In this document: piece after piece, positions 45,022 through 56,940 of the stretch
Layout: each line of letters starts with the position of its first letter
Numbering within the stretch: position 1 is the stretch's first letter
Assembly (NCBI GenBank): GCA_003952965.2
Contig: CM025855.1
Span: 37,792,150-37,856,149, forward strand
DNA: 64,000 nucleotides
Source: Morella rubra
Lineage: Eukaryota > Streptophyta > Magnoliopsida > Fagales > Myricaceae
Direction of reading: 5' to 3'
Notes under the pieces: model-generated
Seen by the model: only the letters and a program-made list of their open reading frames with translations
Databases searched by the model: none
Told to the model about the DNA's origin: nothing
Translations under genes and position numbers: made by a program

Positions 45022-48000
45022 ATCTCGCCTGGGTTGTAGTTAAATTACTCGAAAAGGGCATGAACCTCGGATGGGCACGTGTTAGGTAATGATTGGAAGG
45101 TGCACCTGATTTAGTGTGGAATAACTGGGATGCCTGAGCTGATTTCGGGTATTCCTAATTTACCATTTTTTGTTTTTTGTTTTTTAAGTTTTCTTTGCTA
45201 GGCACCTTTGGTCTGGGCGCTGTGCTTGTTTTGGTCTCTGTTAATTTCGGCATATATTATTCTATAAAGCGATATGGTACTATAAAGGGATAACTTCTGC
45301 TAGAATTTTGTTCTTCTAAATTCCAATTGTTGTCTGTACGTAGAAGTATTTTGTTTTAGACATTAGTATCTGGATAGTGCTCTTATATCTAGCCTTTATG
45401 CGGGTATTGGACAACCCATGAGAGCTGTAAGAAACAAATTGCATGCTTTAGTATTCTATCAACTTCATTGTAAAAATCTTAATTTTCCAATTGATGCAGT
45501 GATCGATGTAGAGAAGTTTACAGGGATAATGTCGCACCAATTTTTGGTCAATAATTAATGAACAACCAATATTTCAATATCCAGAGGATAGATGAGAACA
45601 AACCCTGAAGATAGGCGAAGGAGAGGACATCTGAGAATACTATACTTATCAATTGCTTCCTATGTCTTCCTATACAGAGAGAGTCAAGAGTGTGCCTGCC
45701 AGTAAGTCACTCTCAATCTTTCCCATACGTATACTTTTAACTTACCATAATCCTGATGAGTCCATATCCAGACAACTGTACTGAGACTTCCGACTACATG
45801 TCATTTCGATCTATATAGAGTAATGATATACACCACATTCAAATTAGATTTTTAACAGGGTCATTTCGATTTATATATTGGCGATTCTGAAGCCAGTTTC
45901 TTGAGAGAGTAATAATATACATTACACTCAAATCAGACTTTTAACAAATCTTATGCATATGTGGCATCATTTGAATTGTGTATTTTATTTATTAATTATA
46001 TATTTTTTTAAAAAAATATAGATAAATAACACGTATACGTAAATATATTAAAAATCTGATTTGAATGTGGGGGTATATCTTCTCGAGGGTTTACTATCCC
46101 GCGAGCGCATGTCCATCCTGCTTTCACGTAATCCTGCTTTCATGTAATTTATTTTGTCATGATTGTGATGTGTAAGATGATCAAGTATATTCCTGGACTC
46201 AATGTCAATGGACAGAGGAATAACGTCCTTTTCTAGAACCGGACTGTATAGGAATTAGCCCCACGACAAGACTAAAAGATAATCACTAATCTCGTAACTC
46301 GTACACAGAACCACAAAAAAGAATCGACATATACACATCAACGCTACATCTACAATATCAAAACATTTCCGTCCTAATCAGGGGTTCACCATCATGATTC
46401 AGAATGAGCTTGCTCGACCCTATGTATACCTACTAATTAATCACAAAATCACGCAAAATAACTTGGACCGCTAAATATATATGACCTGGATTTGAATATA
46501 TCATGTCTGACATGCATCACAATTTGTCGTCAGATGGATCCAACAAAATTAAATAGCTTTGTTGGCAAACTAATTCAAGAAAAGGGAAGGAAGTGATAGT
46601 TTACATGCATATATAGCCCCGTACAAAATATAGTGCTAGTTTCTTTCACAATATTTATTATGAACGTAAATTATTAGATGTACTTATTGTCTTGTTTAGA
46701 CGTAGGTAATTGGCTAGCTCCAACGTCGCTATATATCCAGCTCGTTGGTTTTGCAACTATGACCTAACAATTAATGTTAGGTCTCTCCCCTAATTCCTAA
46801 ACCGCATGTGCTGCATGCATCTACTCAGAACCTGTACAACTTTAAGTCTTCGCACCTAACAGCCATATCTTGTGCTGGCGAGCTTATTTAATTAAAGATT
46901 GTCTACATGTCAATATCAAGCCTAGATTTTGACTTTGTGAATAAATTAATTAATTGCGTTCCAATTGTATGGGGGTCACGACAAGCGATTTTTCGGCTCC
47001 TAATTACATAATTTAGACTTTGCTTCTGATCGGCCGGGAGATCAGAAATGAGGGCCTATTGAAACCATCTAATTAGTTTTCCCGTAGCTTTTGTATCGAT
47101 GAAGAGTACGTACGTAGAAGTTAATTTGGCTTATGAAGAGCCTGAGAGGACGATCTAACATATATCCCATATATTTCAGTTATGGTTGTAGACTGAGGGA
47201 AACTTTTCGATCTTACAGAGTTTATTTATTGTACTTTTGTTCCTCGCACAACAATCGAAAAGAAGTGATCTCTAATTTCCATTCTTTCCCACAAGCTTTG
47301 GCCCCTAAGACATATAGCGCATCACTGTGACAGTCCACTGTGAAGTTATGGCAGCCTTTTTCAGTTCATTTCACAAGATCAGAGATCCCTAATTCTTAAT
47401 TAACTTATGGCAGCCTCTTGTTCTTCGTTGCAACTTGTACCTGGCCGAGAAGAAGACGAAATTTAGTGTTATTTTATTTTGGGCACGCAATTATTGAGAC
47501 TTCGATCACTACATATCCCTAATTCAAAGATCGTAAAATATATCGTGTTATATTAATCAAATACAATTGTAAGATATGGTATTGCACACATGCATCTGAT
47601 GTGTCCGGTAGGCGCTGGAAACGTGACAACCTGTGGGTAGTGCTTGTGGGTGTTGAGGAAAACGTGACCCAAGTTGTAGGTTTAAGCGTACGTCTCCCCC
47701 AAGGTTCCGCATATTTTAAGAGGTAAAACTTCCTTTTCAGATCTGGTTTTTATGTCGACATATATCGGATAATAGTCGGCAGGCCACATTTTTTGTTTTT
47801 GTCCGCACAAAGTAGGGACAAACTGCTAAAAGGTATGCACTTTCGCCTCAACGTGGCCTCATTCAAGAACAATATAAAATATGGGCGAAATTACAGCATT
47901 ACTTTTCACATGGCGAGGTTGGTTCGGGATTTACCACATAAGAACACTTTGTCTGGGTCAACGTGAACCAAGGAAATCAAACTACTCGTTTCCTATAATT

Positions 48001-49557
48001 TAACCATCCAAAAGTCAACGCATTTGGTGATTCCTTTCCCATTTACTCTCATCCGTACCTCCTTTTTCTTTTTCTTTTCCCCTATTCTTCTTAATTTTTA
48101 GTTTTCTTTTCTATTTATTATAACTTTAGTTTTCCTATAGCGTGGATCTGCTATGCCTAGTGGGCTTTTTTTTTGGAGGAATTCTCTCTAATTCTCACCG
48201 ACATAGGCTAGAAGCCCAATGTAATCTTCATTAGATCTGGGCTGAATTTGTGGCCCGTGGCCCAGGGAGTCTTTATGCAACGAAACTGTCGAGCAGCTTG
48301 AGCTCACATGAGAAAGGCAAGTAGTGCGAAGGTTAGCGAAGGCTGCAGTCTGTCCTCCGAAGAAACTTCTGGGGTTGGAGGAATATTTTGGAATTAGAGC
48401 TTCTTACTTCCTCTCTTAAATTTCCATGTGGGCACTCGGGACTCAAATCTCTGTGGCAAGACATGAACTGGCATCCCAGTGGGCCACTGCCCTTGGAACG
48501 TGACTTCGTGAAGCTCCAAACATACAGGGATGGGGGGACTTAATCGCTAAACGGTGCGTTCACATGACTTCCAACAAAAGTGGGATAAAACGCTTGTTCA
48601 GTACCCCAATGTGCAAGAGTGGTACGCAAAAAGCTTTGACTGGGTCATCAGCACGGTATAATATATTTTTGTAGCTCGTGAAGTCCCACCAGTTGGAAAA
48701 CAGAGGGGAATGCTTAGAGGCTTCTCGTAATTTCCTTCTTGCTTAGCACTCATGTGAAAGCAACTTCCTGGGAAAAAGATCAGATACATAAGTGGTCCAT
48801 GCCGAATCATTATTTTTTTCCACTTCTTGTTCTCCATCACGCAGAACAGACAATGTTGGGTGGGGACATAGAAAACGAGATGTTCCAGAAGTAGCGGGAA
48901 AAGTTTTGTGGAATTTAAGTCAGGGATGAAGTAAAAATCATATCGACTCCTAATTGGTTGGTGAGCCAATCGCGATAACTCATGTCATGCTCAGGAAGGG
49001 CGGCTTCTGGGACTCTTCAGTAAGCCGGAACTGAAAATTGCCACGAATTTGAATTTAGATCAGACACTAAATGACCTTGGAATTTTATAGTTAAATTTTT
49101 TGAAATCCTCGTTGAATGCAAAGACAAATATAATTTAAAATTTTAATAAAGTTAATTTTCAATTTTAAAATTAAAAAAAGATATTAGATTTTTAATTTTA
49201 AAATTAAAAAAAAAAATTATTGAACTTCCAACTTTATTTCACGAAAAAAAATTTTAAAACTAAAACTAATAAAATCATATATAAATCACACAAATTTTGG
49301 ATACAAAAATTTGATAATTAATTTTTCATATTAAAAAGTAATGAGAAGAATTTTTAACAATAATTTATTAATTATAATTTATTATAAAAGTTCACTTTCT
49401 ATGATTTTACAATAAGGCCCATTTATCGTAGAGACGGCCCTACCGACAGCTAGCTGCCTTTTTTACACACACCAATCTTTACAACTTTACGCCGTACTTG
49501 GTTCCTACTAAGCACAACCTTCGCTCCCTCGTTGTACTTCGACCACTAAGAAAAAAG
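45022..49557. other. Intergenic region between the two UGT84A genes
   Basis: 4.5 kb without a recognised gene. Contains an inverted-repeat element at 45822-46082 (separate entry) and an AT-rich palindromic stretch at 49080-49400 (paired runs of ttttaaaattaaaaa) that is probably another small MITE. A 123-codon minus-strand frame at 48598-48969 resembles nothing I know. The last 60 bp are the leader of the next UGT. Confidence 0.5.
45822..46082. mobile_element. MITE-like inverted-repeat element
   Basis: The left end gatatacaccacattcaaat (then tagattttt) is the inverted counterpart of the right end aaaaatctgatttgaatgtg (then ggggtatatctt). A second, internal left-end-like copy occurs at about 45908 (aatatacattacactcaaat). 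The centre is AT-rich. Non-coding; family unassigned. Confidence 0.6.
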
Positions 49558-51042
49558 ATGAGGCCTGAAACTCCCACCCATGTGCTCCTTGTTTCCTTCC
49601 CAGGCCAAGGGCACATTAACCCTTTGCTTAGACTTGGCAAGAGACTCGCTGCCAAGGGCCTGCTTGTCACCTTTTCTACAACCGAAAACTTCGGTAAAGA
49701 AATGCGGAAAGCCAATAACATCCCTGACCAACCCACGCCTGTGGGAGATGGTTCTCTAAGGTTTGAATTTTTTGAGGATGGTTGGGAAGAGGAAGAGCCT
49801 AGGAGGAAAGAACTGGATGAATACTTGCCTCAGCTTGAGCACGGTGGAAAGGAGGCAATTCACCAGATAATCAAGAAATATGCCGAGGATCATCCAGTAT
49901 CTTGTGTTATAAACAACTCCTTTATCCCATGGGTTTGCGATGTTGCCAACGACCTTGGCATCCCTAATGCCGTCCTTTGGGTTCAGTCCTGCACTGTATT
50001 TTCGGTTTATTGTCATTATTTCCATAACTTAGTGCCGTTTCCTTCTGAAGCCGAGCCCAAGATTGATGTTCAATTGCCCTGCATGCCTCTCTTAAAATAC
50101 GACGAAATTCCCGACTTCTTGCACCCTTCTAGTCCTTTTCCGTTTATAGGGAGGCTCATTCTAAGCCAGTTCAAGAACTTGTCCAAACCATTCTGCGTAT
50201 TGATGGACACTTTCCAAGAGCTCGAGCCTGACAGCATCAACTCCATGTCAAAGTTTTACATGATCAAGCCTGTCGGCCCCTTATTCGTGAAACCAAAAGC
50301 ATCAAATACAAGTATCCGAGGTGACTTTTTGAAAGCTGATGATTGCATTGAATGGCTCAACTCGAAGTCCCCTGCATCCGTCGTATACATCTCTTTTGGT
50401 AGTATTGCCTACATCGGACAAGAACAAGTGGATGAGCTCGCTCACGGGCTCTTAAATTCTGGGATCTCGTTTTTGTGGGTAATGAAACCACCAAATAAAA
50501 CTACGAATTTCAAGCCGCCTGTTCTACCAGACGGCTTCATGGAAAAAGTTGGTAATAAAGGCAAGGTGATACAATGGAGTCCACAAGAAGAGGTACTAGC
50601 TCACGCTTCAGTAGCGTGTTTCGTAACCCACTGTGGCTGGAACTCGTCCATGGAAGCCCTCACCTTAGGCGTGCCAGTAGTGACTTTTCCACAGTGGGGG
50701 GATCAGGTTACTAACGCTAGGTTCTTGGTGGATGTGTTCGGAGTAGGGGTGAGATTGTCCCGTGGCGTGGCTGAGAACATACTGATCTTGAGAGATGACA
50801 TAGAGCGGTGCTTGCTAGAGGCGATGGTTGGACCGAAGGCAGTGGAGATGAAGCATAATGCATTGAAATGGAAGATGGCGGCCAAGGAGGCGGTGGAAGA
50901 GGGTGGCTCATCCAACCAGAATATCCAAGCATTTGTGGACGAGATTAGGAAGAGATGTGTGGCTGTTGCTTCCGAGACAACCACGCAAAAACAAGAGAAC
51001 AATATCAATCCAACATGCTTCATGGACAAGCCAACGATTTGA
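49558..51042 (+). CDS. UDP-glucosyltransferase, UGT84A type, second copy
   Basis: 494 aa from [20 protein letters not shown]. Paralogue of the 43489 gene with the same architecture: His19 in [67 protein letters not shown] box about 340-383 starting [19 protein letters not shown] and ending FPQWGDQ. Differences across acceptor-facing segments (for example FLHPSSPFPFIGRL versus [14 protein letters not shown]) suggest a changed substrate preference, perhaps hydroxycinnamates rather than gallate; this is inference. Intronless and intact. A Met 20 codons upstream (49498) is unlikely to be used. Confidence 0.94.
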   Translation: MRPETPTHVLLVSFPGQGHINPLLRLGKRLAAKGLLVTFSTTENFGKEMRKANNIPDQPTPVGDGSLRFEFFEDGWEEEEPRRKELDEYLPQLEHGGKEAIHQIIKKYAEDHPVSCVINNSFIPWVCDVANDLGIPNAVLWVQSCTVFSVYCHYFHNLVPFPSEAEPKIDVQLPCMPLLKYDEIPDFLHPSSPFPFIGRLILSQFKNLSKPFCVLMDTFQELEPDSINSMSKFYMIKPVGPLFVKPKASNTSIRGDFLKADDCIEWLNSKSPASVVYISFGSIAYIGQEQVDELAHGLLNSGISFLWVMKPPNKTTNFKPPVLPDGFMEKVGNKGKVIQWSPQEEVLAHASVACFVTHCGWNSSMEALTLGVPVVTFPQWGDQVTNARFLVDVFGVGVRLSRGVAENILILRDDIERCLLEAMVGPKAVEMKHNALKWKMAAKEAVEEGGSSNQNIQAFVDEIRKRCVAVASETTTQKQENNINPTCFMDKPTI

Positions 51043-51701
51043 TCTCTTGGAAGTATATGAATAAAGCTACAGGAAGGATTCTGCTAGGCTGCTTACATAG
51101 GGAATGGCGATTGCATTCATTTGCCAAAATTTAAGGGAATCTTTACTTTATTAAGATTAAATTTGTGAAAAATAGAATGTGTATATGTAAAAGATAAAAA
51201 TTTCGAAATGTATTTGTTTTGCTGAAAATTTCATATTCCTAAATTTTAGAAAAAAGAACACCACCCCAAAGTGCTTGTACTTTCCAATAGCCTATCTGTC
51301 AAAATAGATAGTAGAATGGATGTAACATGCAAGGTAAAATAGCTGTCCTGTTATTCATATAAAGTAGATGAAATTGGCTTTCTGACATCACGTAACGTAC
51401 ACTTTGTCAAAACTATTCCTGTCTTCCTTCTAGGCTTCTAGCCAAAGAGAAGACTTACGTGGGGTTTGACAAAATTATGGTGCTTGGGTTGTGAACACCA
51501 ATAGGAAAAAACAAAAGCTCCATAATCTACTGAGAAGATAATAAGATCTAATGCCATCTTTCGCTCATACATAAACTTTAGAAGGAGGCAAGGAATATCA
51601 TGACCTTTACAAAATATGAACAGAGTCATCGAATGCGTCCATGCATCACCCAAATATTAGTAACTGCATGAACCATATAATTTACATCTTATAAGCAGTC
51701 T
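51043..51701. other. Intergenic DNA between convergent UGT84A and lipase genes
   Basis: 3' flanks of the two convergent genes. A short minus-strand frame at 51438-51653 matches nothing I know. No other structure seen. Confidence 0.5.
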
Positions 51702-54700
51702 TCAGAAACTACTACGTTTTCCCTGTGACCTTAAAAACCCAATCATATGGTCATAAATATCTTTCTTTGCATCTATGCTCAAGATGAAATCAACATGACC
51801 GTAACTCTCAAGATAAAGCAACTCTGGGTTGGACGGCAATTCCTTTAGAGTATGCTGCAGATCCGTTACATCAGCTAAGTTATCATTGCCCCCATAAGCC
51901 ATCCATAGTGGCAATGACTTGGGTATGTGGCCCAGATCAAATTCAGGGGGTTTTGACTGACCGTATAACTTCATGTTTTTGAAAAATCCATAGTCGTACT
52001 TGGAAAAGGTACCCTTACGGATCACTGCAAAACACAATGGAAACTCTTGTGAACAAAAATACCCGACACTCGACAGCAAGCAAGCATGACCAAACCAACA
52101 AAACTCCACACAAACAAAAAGCATAACAATTTTTTTTGAAAAAAACGAAGGCCTCTTTAAGCTAAATGAAGCTTAAGAAAAGCATGTAATAGATTTAAAT
52201 ACCTAACAAAAAAGCAGTTTTTGTAATTCTTTGTTTGGTAGATTTGATGTTCCTTCTTTTCATAAGTTGTTGGAGGCTCTTTGGTGAGGTAAGTGTCAAG
52301 TAGGTACCCCATAAAGTTTCTTCTTTATCTGTTTTTTGGTTCAGACAGCAGTTTTAAGAAAGATTCTAAAAGCAGATGATCCCAATAACTGAAAGCAGAT
52401 CTCAAAAAATATATATATATGATTCTAGTGTGTAGGTGTTGTCTGTTTAAGTGTACCCCTGAAACCGTGGACCATTTCTTGACTCACTCACCGTACACTA
52501 GTCAGTCAGCTGTAGTCATTGGACTTCTCTATCTTTGGAGTCCAGTGGGTGATGCCCAAGAAGGTGATTGATGTACTCCTTGGACGGAAAGGTTGCTTTC
52601 CGCTGCTTAGGAAAGCAGGGGAACCCCCCCTTCCAACATTTGGAATACCGTCCGCATTTGTTGATGATAATTTAAAAGGAAAGAAGTAAAGTTTTGAAAC
52701 CTCTTCTTGAAATACAAAATCCTTGCTAAGAAATTAATTTACATGTTCTAGAGAGCCTTTCTAAGTATACAAAAACATGGCCATCCACATTTTCAGACTT
52801 TTGCAGTATTGCTAACTCAATTTGTTCTTAGCATCTAAGAGAAAGTTCAATTTGTAGCAGTACACAGGCAATAGCATCGAAGGATGAAATGAATTTGAAA
52901 CATTCCTCCGACACATTATCGCAACTAGTTCAGCGCAAAACCAAATGTCTCAATAAGGTAAAAAACTGACAAATGAAGGAGGCTACAAGAAAATGTCTGA
53001 AGCACATACTTTGGAAAAGATGACGTAAGTTCTTTGAAGATGACGGGTGAGGTTCATATTCAAGGTAGAAATCCACTCGTGAGTTATTGAAGCAACAATT
53101 CTTTCCTGCAAAATTAATGATACCACTAGTTAGTAAAGGAAAAATATGCCTAGTTATCAAGCACTTATAGCATAGCCTAAGAGCACCTTCCCCACTTTAG
53201 GTTTTAATAAGTTGCTAAATTTAGAGACGTTGAAGAACTTGAACCTGTTATGGAAGTTAGCAAGTCATTGCAATCTAGATGACCATCACATATGGAATCC
53301 ATTAGGTTGACTCCCCAATCACTGAAGATTATGTAAACCAAAAAATTTAGTTAATAAAGCCTCAACATTAAGCCAAAGTAGAAATAAGGATATGAGATTA
53401 GTAGTTCATAACCTTCTAAAGTTCAGTTGATGAATGCCCATGGCAAGTATCATCTGTCCAAAAACAATATATATACACTCAATTTGAACAACAGAAACCA
53501 TTTCTACAATGTCATTCCATAAAAACAGATAAGGATACCTGATCAAGATGCATGTTAACCATTCTAAGGACAAATGGAGAGGTGATATACTCCAAGTATG
53601 ATATTGGACACAGAAGAGCCGCAGCTTCAACCATGTCCTCAATATCTGGCTGAGTGAAAGCAACCAAAGACATAATTGTCCCCTGAGAAAAACATAAATA
53701 GATTAAGTTCACGAGAAAGCCAGTGGCCCAGAAGGCAAGAGGAGTACACAGTTAAAAAAAGGTGTAGACCTGTGAATGTCCGACAACAAAAACTTTGGCA
53801 TTTGTTATCAAATTTACGTAGGATATCATATCGGTAAGATCATATAGCGCCAATTCCTGCCAACTCCAATCCCAAAATTCCTGCAAGAAAATGTATGCAT
53901 GCGATGGTCACATGAGAGATGCAAAACATGTCTCATAGACTGTAACTTATCCTCATTAGACTACCATGCACCATGAATATTCTTCAGATACCAGACAAAC
54001 TTACATAACATACAATTAAGATGAAACAATTACAGTCTTGACAAGGACATAAGAAAACCTAGCATCCCATCCATTTTTTTTTTTTAACTATATTTACATC
54101 ACAATTATCACAGGTTTGTTCATTCACAAAATGCAAGGAATTAATCAGGGGAAGATCATGATGTTCCACCAGCAAATTAAGGTGCTCCAAAACTAGTACA
54201 ACCAACCACAAAGCAACTGAAGACGAAGATTAATAATATTAGAGAGATAAAGCATACTTAAGCTATTCAACCTTATCTTTCTCGGACAGAGATATATGCC
54301 CGTGACTCCAACGTGTTCCGCGCACATTTCCTACCCAAACATCAAAACCATAATCTGCAAGGATGAAGCCCAATGATTGTTCTGCAGAATCCAGGAACCA
54401 TGCATCACCTGCCTGTTTGTATTTGAAATTCAATCAGCAATGAGATCAAGTCAAGCCAGCGAAAAGTTTCACTCAATTCCAAGCACATACTCCGATGGTT
54501 GAAAACTTATAGGATTAACCAGTTCTAAAACCACTTTAGGACTCATTCTGCCAACATACCAGTACATGACTGTTGCATTAATCACCAAATGCAACAATTT
54601 TGTTACAGCGGTGGGTTTCATACAAGTGAAGGATATTAGTTTATGGTTGTAACAAGTGGAAACCATAAGATAGATATGGCAATAAAGACATTTCAATCGG

Positions 54701-55481
54701 ATAATACACCTACTGTCAGGACAAGTAGGTTCATAAGCGACACCACCAATAGTGACATCCCACCGAACCGTACTGAAACGTAGTTTCATGATTACCAGCC
54801 AATCGCATACAAAATTCCATGTTTGTTCTTACCATGCGAGTATATTAAATCATCGACAGCTTGACACAAAGATTTGACGTAAATTGATAAATCAGGCACT
54901 CTAACTCAATTCGCATAACATATGGCCATTCCACGGGGTTACTACTGTGTTTTTCAATTTGCTCTATTTTGAGGCCAACTTAGGATATCTGTGGCAAAAA
55001 AAATAATGAGGAAGCTCACCATGAAGAGCCCATGCTGAAGCAGAACCGGAGGACCCCTTTCTTCTTTTATCTCCCCAGTTCGAGAAGACACGCGCTGAAG
55101 ACCCAATAAATAGCCGTCCTTTGTTCGAACCTAATAATATATCCAAAAGCTCCTAAATTGAGTTAGAGGGAAACACGGTTTGAAATTACAAAACGAGAAT
55201 AAGTTACTTAGAAAACAAAGAATCCGACTCTGCAATTAGAACCCAAATAAAGAAATGAAAGTGAGAGTAAGAGAGGGAGAAGGGGAGAGAGAGAGAGAAA
55301 GGACAGTGTGCTCGGAGCAAGAGTATCCGGCGGGCTCGATGAGGTGGGCACACAAAGTATCGTTTGGTGGTCTGGGGCGTTGATTGGTATTTCCGGTGAG
55401 GCTGACGGCGAATTGGGCAAGGATTTGGGAGGCATAAAGACAGAGGAGCAAGGTCAGCACTGCCACCGCGGCCGTTGCCAT
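51702..55481 (-). CDS. Acid lipase / triacylglycerol lipase 1-like, nine exons
   Basis: Alpha/beta-hydrolase of the gastric-lysosomal acid lipase family, probably secreted or vacuolar, hydrolysing triacylglycerols or other esters. Exons in gene order: 55305-55481, 55020-55130, 54272-54412, 53770-53880, 53539-53682, 53413-53453, 53245-53321, 53010-53105, 51702-52024; total 1221 nt, 406 aa, with consistent phases and no break. N-terminal signal peptide [20 protein letters not shown]. Family motifs: [65 protein letters not shown]. Catalytic triad: Ser179 in VVGHSQGT, Asp347 in YGGNDNLAD, His376 in SYGHVDFI. The ~985 bp last intron contains a LINE relic. Relative of Arabidopsis LIP1 (At2g15230 as I recall). 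Confidence 0.95.
52429..52690 (+). mobile_element. LINE relic in the last intron of the lipase gene
   Basis: On the plus strand, antisense to the lipase, the sequence encodes [18 protein letters not shown] and, one frame over, [20 protein letters not shown], both characteristic of the C-terminal zf-RVT region of plant L1 LINEs. No reverse transcriptase core, poly-A tail or target duplication is visible, so this is an old fragment. Confidence 0.7.
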
Positions 55482-56940
55482 TGTCAGAGAATTGGAGTGG
55501 GCGGGAAGGGAAGGAAAGCGAAGGACTTCCTCCCACCTACCACCCCCAGGGGCAAGACATGTGGAACCTTATTTGTCTCTCTTATCTCTCTCAGTTTCTC
55601 GGTCAATTTTAATACATGTGATGCATTTGATTGTGCGTTTAATTCACTGGATAATTTGGATTACGTAATTACTTCGTCCACCTCTTTGTCTCTCTTATCG
55701 GAAGTGCTTTTTTATTTTTTCTAAGCCTCTTATCTGAAGTGCTTGCGGGGTCTCGGATATGAAATTAGCTTGGATTTAATGTAACTTAAATAGTCATAAA
55801 AGTAAGTAAGGAAGCTTGCTATATTTAGGAAATAATATATTTTCGATAGGATCCTCTACAACTTTTAAACTAACTGTATTATACAATTCAAAAATAAATA
55901 AACATGTAGAATCTATTGTAAAGTTTATAATGTCTAAAACTTTACATGAATAGACAATTATCTTCATAATTGGAATAATGATATTAAATGTTTGTCTTCA
56001 TATACTATTGAATATAGGATCTTGGGATTTAGTAAATTTGGTGATAAACTCAAAGTTATATTTGAAAATACTATGGAGGAAATGTTTAACAATTTTGCTT
56101 TCATCTTTCAAAATAGACACAATTGGTAAAAACCATATGGCGACATAATTTGTTAAAAATTTTATTTTCCTTTAAATTTTAGTAAATATGATGATTTTCT
56201 TCATTTCCTTGTCAAGGTCTTCCAAAAACTTTCCCTACAAAACTATTAACAGCCACATTTGGTGTTTGAGTGTTAAAATGTTGGTATTCAAAAACTTAAC
56301 ATGCGTAATTTATGGATGATTTAATAGAAAGAGAGATTTAATAAAATGTTTCCAACTATAGTGAACAAATAGCATTCAATAATATCAAAGAAAAATTATC
56401 ACAACAATGGTCAACATTTTATGCATCTTTTTCCTTGAAAGATGGGAAGGGGTGAATTTATTTATTTTTCTCGAAAAAGACAGATATATATCTGAATTTT
56501 ATTAAAAAAAATCGTGATGTAGGATAAAGGAATACTTGAGTAACAATAAAAATTTGATCGGCTAGGATCAAACAATAAAAATCAAGTTAAAGTCTACAAA
56601 CACCTAACCAACTCAACAATATAAACCTATAAAATAAATATACTCAAACAGAAAAAACCATTCAAAGCAAAGGAAAACACACAAATAAGAAAGAAACTAA
56701 AAAATTCTTAAATAAGACAAATTACTCTTAACAGAGTAGAAACAAACACAAAAGGATCTTCCTTTTTTTGCCTAACCGTACGTTTTGCCTCAACCCCTTC
56801 AGCCAGGCGTCCAGCCGGCTATATAAAACCCGATGAGAGCATTCTTTTCCATCATCCCAACCCAAGTGAATTTAATTGACCTCGGGTTTTCTAGCTCATA
56901 CCCGCTTCAGTTTTAAGAAACTTGTTGTCTTAGTTCAGAG
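55482..56940. other. Bidirectional promoter region between lipase and proline-rich protein genes
   Basis: The two genes diverge from here. 55485-55560 is the lipase leader; 55740-56760 is AT-rich with no recognised gene. A TATA box for the plus-strand gene lies at 56820. The frame 55308-55724 overlaps lipase exon 1 in antisense and is a shadow. Confidence 0.55.
56820..56828 (+). promoter_or_regulatory. TATA box of the proline-rich protein gene
   Basis: tatataaaa lies about 113 bp upstream of the ATG at 56941, after a GC-richer segment; strong plant consensus. Confidence 0.65.

Noticed and set aside
48598-48969. A 123-codon minus-strand frame between the UGT84A genes
   Set aside because: No recognisable motif, no splice or promoter support, and the composition looks random for AT-rich intergenic DNA.
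9605-51042. Biosynthetic gene cluster for a phenolic compound (CAD plus UGT84A and UGT84B)
   Set aside because: The genes belong to separate pathway branches, lie among unrelated housekeeping genes, and each has a simpler explanation by conserved gene order or local duplication.
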